Shown: positions 1 to 5,484, counted from the first letter of the stretch. The stretch: 7,271 nt of DNA from Dysgonamonadaceae bacterium (GCA_031258895.1 JAIRMF010000050.1:1-7271); one strand, 5' to 3'. Program-made: numbers and translations. Notes: generated by a model from the letters alone, not told the origin.

Positions 1-210
1 GACCGTGAAAATAGCCTCGGGGAGGTCTTGTTTCGATGGAAAGACATGTAAGAAGCGTTCGAGACGTTCTTGTTGCGACAGCAAGATAGGTAAGAAGTGT
101 GCGGGATGGTCTTGTTGCGATAGCAAAATAGGAATGAAATGTGCAGCGCTATCTTGTTGCGATAGCAAAATAAAAATGAAATATGCAGGATGATTCGGTA
201 TCGAATACAT
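1..210 (-). CDS. Possible N-terminal part of a hydrophobic repeat protein (minus-strand reading)
   Basis: An ATG at 210-208 opens a minus-strand frame that runs off the left edge without a stop (70 codons visible). After MYSIPN it reads as 14-residue repeats: HPAYFIFILLSQQD, SAAHFIPILLSQQD, HPAHFLPILLSQQE and RLERFLHVFPSKQD. The start lies 39 nt beyond the coaD stop, on the same strand, so it could be the next gene of the GNAT-parE-coaD unit. A purine-rich AAGTAGGGG abuts the ATG, too close to be a good ribosome-binding site. Differences between repeats are partly conservative (I/L, D/E). No family is recognised. The same bases are also open on the plus strand and at most one reading is likely real; neither may be. 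Confidence 0.27.
   Translation of the reverse strand, partial: MYSIPNHPAYFIFILLSQQDSAAHFIPILLSQQDHPAHFLPILLSQQERLERFLHVFPSKQDLPEAIFTV
2..193 (+). CDS. Possible 3' end of a small Cys/Lys-rich repeat protein (plus-strand reading)
   Basis: This frame is open from the left edge to a TGA at 191-193, which falls exactly at the end of the last 42-bp unit. A GTG at position 5 could be a start, but the frame may come in from outside. The translation is four 14-residue repeats: SCFDGKTCKKRSRR, SCCDSKIGKKCAGW, SCCDSKIGMKCAAL and SCCDSKIKMKYAG. They are basic and rich in cysteine, with a conserved CCDSK core. No known family is recognised. In favour: units 2 and 3 differ mainly at third codon positions, the stop coincides with the repeat end, and the strand is purine-rich. 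Against: every other gene is on the minus strand, no promoter or convincing start is visible, and the opposite strand is equally open. It excludes the minus-strand reading of the same bases. Confidence 0.3.
   Translation, partial: TVKIASGRSCFDGKTCKKRSRRSCCDSKIGKKCAGWSCCDSKIGMKCAALSCCDSKIKMKYAG
26..193. repeat. Four tandem 42-bp direct repeats
   Basis: The motif TCTTG recurs at 26, 68, 110 and 152, exactly 42 bases apart, giving four contiguous units (26-67, 68-109, 110-151, 152-193) with no spacers. Units 2-4 are close copies (core TCTTGTTGCGA, then AGCAA and ATA); unit 1 has drifted the most. The period is a multiple of three, so any frame without a stop in the unit stays open through the array. 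The plus strand is strongly G-rich here (41 G against 18 C in bases 1-120), opposite to the neighbouring coaD and parE region. More units may lie to the left of the window. The lack of spacers argues against CRISPR. It is either a coding repeat or a minisatellite-like array beyond the end of the coaD unit. Confidence 0.9.
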
Positions 211-249
211 CCCCTACTTGATTAAATTAGGAAAAAATTGTGTGCCCCC

Positions 250-735
250 TCAAAGCCCCCCGAAACGCTCGGCGTCACCGTCCAACATCCCGCCGGGAAC
301 AAAACAGTCAACAGGCCTCCCCAAGGTAAGTAACTCACGGACAACAGACGAACTGATATGCTCCAACTCCGGCTCAGCAAAGAAAATAACCGTCTCAACG
401 CCCGATAACTTGCGATTCACACACGCAACACTACGCTCATAATCGAAATCAGACGCCGTCCGAACACCCCTCAGAATAAAGCCGGCCCCCTCCTCCCGCG
501 CAAGATCTACCGTCAACCCTTCGTAGCTACAAACCTTCACACGGTTATTACCCCCAAACAAACGCAGCACCATCGCCAAACGTTCCCCAGATGAGAAAAA
601 AGTCTTCTTGGCGGGATTGTTGCCGATCGCAACAACAACCTCGTCAAACAACAACAAACCACGCTCCAACAAAGATAAATGGCCCAACGTGAACGGATCA
701 AATGTGCCCGGAAAAATCGCCCTCCTAAACATCAT
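250..735 (-). CDS. coaD: Phosphopantetheine adenylyltransferase (CoaD)
   Basis: Catalyses the fourth step of coenzyme A synthesis: transfer of AMP from ATP to 4'-phosphopantetheine, giving dephospho-CoA and pyrophosphate, in the cytoplasm. The 161-residue length is usual for bacterial CoaD. The nucleotidyltransferase signature is intact: PGTFDPFTLGH at residues 9-19, with the (T/H)xGH histidine at H19; basic residues K43/K44 after the second strand; the RG pair R89-G90 in ILRGVR; and the ATP-binding ISSSVVRE at 127-134. The start overlaps the end of parE by 11 nt, or by 8 nt if the second of two adjacent ATGs (732) is used. GGAGG lies directly before the ATG pair, at the end of parE, so translational coupling is likely. 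It is the last recognised gene of the GNAT-parE-coaD unit. Its product is the substrate of CoaE, encoded 3.2 kb away in the unit upstream. Confidence 0.96.
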   Translation of the reverse strand: MMFRRAIFPGTFDPFTLGHLSLLERGLLLFDEVVVAIGNNPAKKTFFSSGERLAMVLRLFGGNNRVKVCSYEGLTVDLAREEGAGFILRGVRTASDFDYERSVACVNRKLSGVETVIFFAEPELEHISSSVVRELLTLGRPVDCFVPGGMLDGDAERFGGL

Positions 736-2599
736 CCTCCACTACAAGATTGTCGATGATAAACCTCTGACGCTCCATCGTGTTCTTACCCATGTAGAAA
801 TCAAGCATGTCCTTCACAGCGTCCTCCTTGCGCATCGTGACAGGGTCCAAACGTATGTCCCCGCCAATAAAATACTTGAATTCCGAAGGTGAAATCTCGC
901 CCAGCCCCTTAAACCGCGTTATCTCCGGATTCGGACCAAGCGCCGAAATAGCAGCAAGACGCTCTTCCTCCGTATAACAATACCGCGTCTCCTTCTTATT
1001 CCGGACACGAAATAACGGCGTCTGCAACACATAAACATGGTTGTTCTTAATCAAATCAGGGAAAAATTGCAGGAAAAAAGTGATGATCAATAACCGAATG
1101 TGCATCCCGTCAACATCCGCATCGGTAGCTATAATGACCCTGTTATAACGCAGGCCCTCAAGACCACCCTCAATATTCAACGCCGCCTGCAAAAGATTAA
1201 ACTCCTCGTTCCGGTAAACAATCTGACGAGTCTCCCCGTAAGTGTTCAACGGCTTGCCGCGAAGACTGAAAACCGCCTGGTAGTTCGCATCCCTGCTCTT
1301 CTCTATCGAACCACTCGCCGAATTACCCTCCGTAATGAAAATAGAAGTCTCCTCAAGACGCTCACCCTTCGTGTCACTGTAATGAAGACGGCAATCGGTC
1401 AGCTTCTTATTATTCAAACTCGACTTCTTCGCCCGCTCTCGAGCAAGCTTCGTGACGCCGGCAATTGCCTTCCGCTCCTTCTCCGACTCAAGAATCTTAC
1501 GCTGCATCGCATCCGAAATATCCGGATTCCGATGGAGAAAATTGTCCAACTCCTTCTTCAAAAAATCCCCGATAAACTTCGGAACAGTAATACTGTTGGG
1601 ATCCGTCGAAATAATGTTCTTCGAACCAAGCTTCGTCTTCGTCTGAGACTCGAAAACCGGCTCCTGTACCTTAATCGCTACCGCCGCCACAATCCCCGTG
1701 CGAATGTCGGAATACTCAAAGTTCTTCGAATAATACTCCTTAATAGTCCTCGATACCGACTCCTTAAACGCGGAAAGATGAGTCCCCCCCTGAGTCGTAA
1801 ACTGACCGTTCACAAACGAATAATATTCCTCGCCGTACTGATTCGCATGGGTAATCGCCACCTCTATATCCTCATCCCGAAGATGAATAATGGGATAAAG
1901 CGGCTCAGATGTCATACGGTCGTTCAAAAGATCCTCAAGCCCGTTACGAGATGTAAACTTCTTCCCGTTATAGTTGATCACCAAACCGGAATTGAGAAAA
2001 GTGTAGTTCTTCAATAACTGCTCGATAAACTCGTCGCGATACTGAAAATCCTTGAAAATACCCTCGTCGGGAGTAAACCTGACAAGAGTGCCGTTCGGCT
2101 CCTCCGTCCTCTCAATCGGCCTGTCTTCCGTCATCATGGCCTGCCTGTACTCAACAGCCTTAGTCTCACCGTCACGAAAACTCTGAACAAACATGTAAGA
2201 CGACAACGCATTCACCGCCTTTATACCAACCCCGTTAAGCCCAACAGACTTCTTAAACGCCTTGCTGTCGTACTTCGCACCAGTATTCATCTTCGAAGAA
2301 ACATCCGCAACACTGCCCAGAGGAATACCACGACCATAATCGCGAATCGTAACCATGCCTCCCTCTATCTTGATGCCGACAGACTTGCCGAAACCCATCA
2401 TATATTCGTCAATAGCATTGTCGAGAACCTCCTTCAAAAGGACATAAATCCCATCGTCAGGCGCAGTCCCGTCCCCAGTCTTGCCGATATACATCCCGGG
2501 ACGCAAACGAATATGCTCCCACCATTGAAGAGTTATCACATTGGCGTCATCATAACTCGCAACAGCCCGATTTTCGATATTCACGTTCAGTTCGTTCAT
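725..2599 (-). CDS. parE: DNA topoisomerase IV subunit B (ParE/GyrB family)
   Basis: ATPase subunit of the type IIA topoisomerase that decatenates daughter chromosomes together with ParC. The 624 residues fit the ParE-type subunit of Bacteroidetes. The order is: GHKL ATPase with RPGMYIG (33-39), EVLDNAIDE (57-65; catalytic E57, Mg-binding N61), GRGIP (89-93) and GLNGVGIKAVNALS (120-133); a transducer domain with the switch QTKTKLGS (319-326; Q319, K321); and a Toprim domain with EGNSASG (424-430), DADVDG (493-498) and RFKGLGE (562-568). The odd point is N426: the family motif is EGDSA, and Asn here (codon AAT at 1324-1322) matches known quinolone-resistance substitutions. The start ATG overlaps the GNAT stop in an ATGA, and the end overlaps coaD. 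ParE is preferred over GyrB from the close resemblance to Bacteroidetes ParE, the SASGS form of the motif and the coaD neighbour; parC is not in the window. Confidence 0.93.
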   Translation of the reverse strand: MNELNVNIENRAVASYDDANVITLQWWEHIRLRPGMYIGKTGDGTAPDDGIYVLLKEVLDNAIDEYMMGFGKSVGIKIEGGMVTIRDYGRGIPLGSVADVSSKMNTGAKYDSKAFKKSVGLNGVGIKAVNALSSYMFVQSFRDGETKAVEYRQAMMTEDRPIERTEEPNGTLVRFTPDEGIFKDFQYRDEFIEQLLKNYTFLNSGLVINYNGKKFTSRNGLEDLLNDRMTSEPLYPIIHLRDEDIEVAITHANQYGEEYYSFVNGQFTTQGGTHLSAFKESVSRTIKEYYSKNFEYSDIRTGIVAAVAIKVQEPVFESQTKTKLGSKNIISTDPNSITVPKFIGDFLKKELDNFLHRNPDISDAMQRKILESEKERKAIAGVTKLARERAKKSSLNNKKLTDCRLHYSDTKGERLEETSIFITEGNSASGSIEKSRDANYQAVFSLRGKPLNTYGETRQIVYRNEEFNLLQAALNIEGGLEGLRYNRVIIATDADVDGMHIRLLIITFFLQFFPDLIKNNHVYVLQTPLFRVRNKKETRYCYTEEERLAAISALGPNPEITRFKGLGEISPSEFKYFIGGDIRLDPVTMRKEDAVKDMLDFYMGKNTMERQRFIIDNLVVEDDV

Positions 2600-3726
2600 A
2601 AATATTTAATGTAAGCGCGTCTCGTCTTGATATGCTCCCTCTCAAAATAATCCCACTGCGACTGCATCTTAGTGTTAAGCTCAAGCTCGGGATTGCTCTC
2701 GGCATACTTATAACCTATCTTGTTGAAAATCGGAATCAAATCATAAAACATCAAAGTGTTGACGCCTTTGTTCTGATAGTCGGGATGTACACCTATTATA
2801 TACAAATCAACTACGTCCTTCTTCCCTCCGTACAACGCCCTCAAAAGATGAAACCAACCAAAAGGCAACAACTTCCCCTTAGCCTTCTTAAGTGCCTTCG
2901 AAAGACTCGGAAGCGTTATACCGACACCAATTACCGCCTCGTCGGAATTGCGCACGATAAGCGTAACCTGCTCAAGTCGCAACATCGGGATATACATCTT
3001 CACATAATAATCAATCTGACGATCAGATAACGCCGAATATCCGTAAAGCGGCCTATATGCCTCGTTCCAAAGAGTGAAAATCTTATGAGCATATGGCCAT
3101 ATCTCATAGATAAACTTGAATTTTTTGATCTTCAAATCGTGCTTCTGAAGCACAATCTCAGCTATCCGACGGTACCTGTCAGGTATCTCTGCCGGTATTT
3201 TTATTAAAAACTCGTTCCAATCCTGATCCTTCGCGTAACCAAGACGCTCAATATGTCGCATGTAATACGGAAAACTGTACGCAGTAGCCATCGTGCTCAA
3301 ACGATCAAAACCCCAAACCAAAAGCCCCTCATGATCCAAGTCGGTAAAACCAAGCGGACCTTGAATACCTTTCATGCCTTTCGCCGCCGCCCACTTCTCA
3401 ACCGCATCAAACAAAGCGTCGGCAGTCTCCTCGTCGTCAACAAAATCCACAAAACTGAATCGAGCATAACTCTGATTCCACGTTTCATTGGCACGATGAT
3501 TGATTATCCCTGCAATCCTGCCGACAATCCGATCGTCCCGGTAAGCAAGGAAATAAATAGCCTCGCAAAACTCAAATGCCGGATTTTTCTCCCTGTTAAG
3601 CGTAATCAACTCATCCATAACCAGCGAAGGTACATGATACGGATGCCCCTCGTAAAGCTTGATATTAAATTCGACAAACTTCTTCAACGTTGAGTAATCC
3701 TGGACTTCAATAATTTTTACTGCCAT
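2596..3726 (-). CDS. GNAT-superfamily N-acetyltransferase-like protein, role unknown
   Basis: A 376-residue soluble protein with no signal peptide or membrane segment. The C-terminal part carries a GNAT acetyl-CoA-binding signature: DLYIIGVHPDYQNKGVN (about 307-323), matching the motif A pattern Q/RxxGxG/A, followed by a helix (LMFYDLIPIF). The N-terminal half contains the strand-like segment AIYFLAYRDDRIVGRIAGI (56-74), typical of the middle of a GNAT fold, so the protein may hold two GNAT-like halves. The conserved-looking stretch GIQGPLGFTDLDHEGLLV (120-137) lies between them. Similar proteins are widespread in Bacteroidetes as uncharacterised acetyltransferases; the substrate is unknown. 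It is the first gene after a TAATTTTG promoter and its stop overlaps the parE start in an ATGA, so the two are co-transcribed and probably translationally coupled. The ATG at 3726 is the natural start, about 30 nt after the promoter. Confidence 0.82.
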   Translation of the reverse strand: MAVKIIEVQDYSTLKKFVEFNIKLYEGHPYHVPSLVMDELITLNREKNPAFEFCEAIYFLAYRDDRIVGRIAGIINHRANETWNQSYARFSFVDFVDDEETADALFDAVEKWAAAKGMKGIQGPLGFTDLDHEGLLVWGFDRLSTMATAYSFPYYMRHIERLGYAKDQDWNEFLIKIPAEIPDRYRRIAEIVLQKHDLKIKKFKFIYEIWPYAHKIFTLWNEAYRPLYGYSALSDRQIDYYVKMYIPMLRLEQVTLIVRNSDEAVIGVGITLPSLSKALKKAKGKLLPFGWFHLLRALYGGKKDVVDLYIIGVHPDYQNKGVNTLMFYDLIPIFNKIGYKYAESNPELELNTKMQSQWDYFEREHIKTRRAYIKYL

Positions 3727-3759
3727 CTCGTATTATAGTAAATTATAAAAAACACCCGA

Positions 3760-3790
3760 CAAAATTACTGAAAATTTCCTTGCAATCATG
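3760..3790 (-). promoter_or_regulatory. Bacteroidetes-type promoter for the GNAT-parE-coaD unit
   Basis: On the minus strand, TAATTTTG (3767-3760) is a perfect match to the Bacteroidetes -7 element TAnnTTTG. At a 19-nt spacing upstream there is CATG (3790-3787), only a half match to the -33 TTTG. Transcription would begin near 3753, leaving a short AT-rich leader of about 27 nt before the GNAT ATG at 3726. The core CAGTAATTTTG is identical to that of the yajC promoter. The -7 element is seen directly; its use is inferred. Confidence 0.55.
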
Positions 3791-3885
3791 ATTTCACAAA
3801 AATCACAACATAGGCACCCCAGCCGAAGTATATCAGGAATCCCCAAAAAACATCGACCGCGTTTAATCTTTCGTTACGTCGTTCT

Positions 3886-3900
3886 TTTCCGGCCCGGAAA
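3886..3900 (-). terminator. Perfect inverted repeat just after coaE, possible terminator or 3' stem-loop
   Basis: TTTCCGG and CCGGAAA flank a single C, a perfect 7-base inverted repeat touching the coaE stop codon (3903-3901). As RNA it could form a five- or six-pair stem with a 3-5 nt loop. No U-tract follows directly on the minus strand; the nearest T6 run is about 35 nt further downstream (3850-3845). It is therefore not a canonical intrinsic terminator, but its position between two units, ahead of the next promoter, fits a 3'-end structure. Confidence 0.35.
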
Positions 3901-4515
3901 TTATCGTTCCCGAATCAAGTCTTCAACAAGACTTTCCACCTGCGGAAGCAGCGCCGATTGTCCGTCATTCACAATCGTCCGATCCGCCATGCAATTACGT
4001 TCATCGTCCAACAATTGGCTATTCACCCGTTTAATAACCTCTTCCCTAGTTGAACCATCGCGTTTCATAATCCTCTCAATACGCGATTCAAATGGCGATA
4101 ACACATTTACCGTATAGTCCACATGGCAATAAAAACCCGATTCAAACAGGATTGCCGACTCCGCCACAACTATCGGGAAATGTATTTTATCTGCTGTCCA
4201 AATCCGGAAATCCTCAAAAACAACCGGATGAACAACAGAATTGACAAAACACAAATTTTCCTCATTCTCAAAAATCAACCGTGCAAGCAAACTTTTATCA
4301 AGGCATCCACCGGCATAAAGGCAAGCACCAAAACGACCCTCGAGGCTGACACGGATTCCGGCAGAAGATTCCATAAGCCGTTTCGCCTCCACGTCCGCCG
4401 TATAGACCGGTATACCCATCATAAGGAATATTCGCGAGACAGTCGATTTACCGCTACCAATTCCACCCGTCAGTCCTATAATTTTCACTTTTGCGCTATT
4501 CAAGAAGGGACTCAA
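3901..4515 (-). CDS. coaE: Dephospho-CoA kinase (CoaE)
   Basis: Catalyses the last step of coenzyme A synthesis, ATP-dependent phosphorylation of the 3'-hydroxyl of dephospho-CoA. The 204 residues are normal for the family. The P-loop is GGIGSGKST (17-25), followed by Y38-T-A-D41, the acidic residue at the acceptor site. The CoA-binding part includes HPVVF (96-100) and VVAESAILFESG (116-127), and the lid has RDGSTREEVIKRVNSQ (152-167). ADRTIVNDG (177-185) is the conserved C-terminal segment. With the ATG at 4515 the gene overlaps the ybbR-like gene by 20 nt and has nine extra residues before the usual first strand. A GTG at 4488 (V10) would start 8 nt after that gene's stop and give a more typical N-terminus, so the true start is uncertain. 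Third gene of the yajC unit. Confidence 0.95.
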   Translation of the reverse strand: MSPFLNSAKVKIIGLTGGIGSGKSTVSRIFLMMGIPVYTADVEAKRLMESSAGIRVSLEGRFGACLYAGGCLDKSLLARLIFENEENLCFVNSVVHPVVFEDFRIWTADKIHFPIVVAESAILFESGFYCHVDYTVNVLSPFESRIERIMKRDGSTREEVIKRVNSQLLDDERNCMADRTIVNDGQSALLPQVESLVEDLIRER

Positions 4516-5038
4516 CCTCTACCGGTGAGATTCTACATTCCTTCACCCACCGAGGTTTACCGCATACCGCGAGAGGACATGCCAAGCGCGTTGTATCACG
4601 CATACAATCATAATCCACGCCAATCACAAAATCAGTTTCGTCAAACCCGACATCTACCCCGACATCAGCGACAACAACTATACGCACTTTCGTCGGAAAG
4701 AACCGCACTCTCCTGTCTGCAGGCAATTCACCACAAACCACAGGAACGACGAAAGTATCAACGACAATCTCACTGCTTGCACTCTTAGTCCGTCCCGAAG
4801 ATCTAAGCCACGCAGCACCACCCTTCAAGGAAGACTGTCCTTCGACAGCTACGCTCACATTTTCCGTGTCTCCCGTTTCTTCATCATTATCGGACGGCAC
4901 GGGAAAACGGAATATCACCGCCAGAACTGTAAACGCTAAAAACACAAGGACATTTCCCCACGTCTTGCTTCTGAAAAAGGTTCTTAATCGCAGCAGTAAC
5001 CGCTTACTTCGAAACCTGGATATCATCACTCGATGCAT
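4496..5038 (-). CDS. Short YbbR-like (CdaR-related) membrane-anchored protein
   Basis: The position between yajC and coaE is that of the Bacteroidetes YbbR-like gene, and the C-terminus supports this. Residues 96-179 align by eye with the last YbbR repeat of those proteins: FVVPVVCGELPADRRVRFFP, then KVRIVVV, then a DFVIGVDY strand, and a final RISPVEVESLLE resembling the family's 'ITPEQIDFLIE' ending. The N-terminus is basic (RFRSKRLLLRLR) with one membrane segment at about 27-44, then an acidic linker (49-60), so the domain should face outward. At 180 residues it is roughly half the family length as I recall it; the repeats normally between anchor and C-terminal domain are missing. The frame is continuous, so this looks like internal deletion or strong divergence. 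Five cysteines (102, 145, 154, 159, 168) are unusual. The start overlaps yajC by 35 nt; an ATG at 5026 is an alternative. Confidence 0.7.
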   Translation of the reverse strand: MHRVMISRFRSKRLLLRLRTFFRSKTWGNVLVFLAFTVLAVIFRFPVPSDNDEETGDTENVSVAVEGQSSLKGGAAWLRSSGRTKSASSEIVVDTFVVPVVCGELPADRRVRFFPTKVRIVVVADVGVDVGFDETDFVIGVDYDCMRDTTRLACPLAVCGKPRWVKECRISPVEVESLLE

Positions 5039-5330
5039 AAATCGACGCCTTGTCGACTTTGATTTTCACACCGTCGGCGATTTCAATTATAAATGTCTTG
5101 TCGCCTTTTTCCCTGATTTTCCCATAAATTCCACCGGCAGTAACTACTTTGTCCCCTGTCGAGAGATTTTCACGCATTTTCTGGATTTCCTTTTGTTTGT
5201 TCCTTTGGGGGCGAATCATGAGGAAATACATGATAGCAAAGAGCAGGACGATCATGATAAGTCCGCTGTAATTACCCAGTCCACCTCCCTGAGGCGCTGG
5301 ATCCTGTAGCAAGATAAAAAGATTTGTCAT
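5004..5330 (-). CDS. yajC: Sec translocon accessory subunit YajC
   Basis: Small inner-membrane protein that associates with SecDF and the SecYEG translocon and supports protein export. At 108 residues it has the normal length and layout: a short N-terminus (here with a flexible PAPQGGG stretch typical of Bacteroidetes YajC), one transmembrane helix at about 22-39, then the diagnostic IRPQRNKQKE (39-48). The cytoplasmic domain has GDKVVTAGGIYGKI (59-72) and the VKIKVDKASI strand (88-97). The ATG at 5330 lies just after a short AT-rich leader from a strong-looking promoter, so this is the first gene of the yajC-ybbR-coaE unit. In many Bacteroidetes, as I recall, nusB precedes yajC; here the upstream genes are a HAD phosphatase and pgi. 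Confidence 0.95.
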   Translation of the reverse strand: MTNLFILLQDPAPQGGGLGNYSGLIMIVLLFAIMYFLMIRPQRNKQKEIQKMRENLSTGDKVVTAGGIYGKIREKGDKTFIIEIADGVKIKVDKASIYASSDDIQVSK

Positions 5331-5484
5331 AAAAAATTTTTCTTTTGAGCCGCAAAATTACTGTTTTTTCTTTTGAAAAACAAACACGCCGGCAATATTC
5401 CGCTTAATTCTCTTTGTGCTGTTTTCTTTGCGCGTATTTTAGTTTGTATGCTTCGGCAAATTAAACGTACGTGACGGAATGTTA
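5331..5484. other. AT-rich intergenic region at a strand-composition switch
   Basis: This 154-nt gap separates the pgi-HAD unit from the yajC unit. It holds the yajC promoter and A/T runs around 5335-5344 and 5363-5380, with an ACGTACGT palindrome at 5465-5472. It lies within the interval where the plus strand changes from C-rich to G-rich. I saw no exact DnaA box (TTATCCACA or its complement), no tRNA and no clear terminator for the HAD gene. Confidence 0.5.
5353..5384 (-). promoter_or_regulatory. Consensus Bacteroidetes promoter for yajC-ybbR-coaE
   Basis: On the minus strand TTTG (5384-5381) is followed by a 20-nt spacer and TAATTTTG (5360-5353). This fits the Bacteroidetes housekeeping consensus TTTG, 19-21 nt, TAnnTTTG exactly. 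Initiation would be near 5346, giving a leader of roughly 16 nt, rich in A and T with no Shine-Dalgarno sequence, before the yajC ATG at 5330. Short leaders without SD are common in this phylum. Confidence 0.75.

Noticed and set aside
26..193. The repeats as a CRISPR array
   Set aside because: The 42-bp units are directly adjacent with no unique spacers, and variation is spread through the unit; no cas gene is present.
193..206. Small inverted repeat ATTCG-GTAT-CGAAT between coaD and the repeat array as a terminator
   Set aside because: Only a five-pair stem with little GC and no U-tract on either strand; too weak to call.
218..892. Plus-strand open frames of 74 and 94 codons across coaD and the end of parE
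   Set aside because: Both are antisense to coaD or parE, lack motifs and mirror the codons of the real genes.
1100..2017. A 305-codon plus-strand open frame inside parE
   Set aside because: It lies entirely antisense to a well-supported parE, its translation is Leu/Arg/Asn-rich with no recognisable domain, and it is best explained as a shadow of parE codon composition.
4123..4788. A 221-codon plus-strand open frame antisense to coaE and the ybbR-like gene
   Set aside because: The translation is low-complexity (His, Arg, Gln, Thr) with no motif, while both minus-strand genes have clear family features.
5465..5472. ACGTACGT palindrome near the end of the HAD gene
   Set aside because: An 8-base self-complementary word with no loop and no partner site; it can easily occur by chance and does not look like a terminator or known operator.
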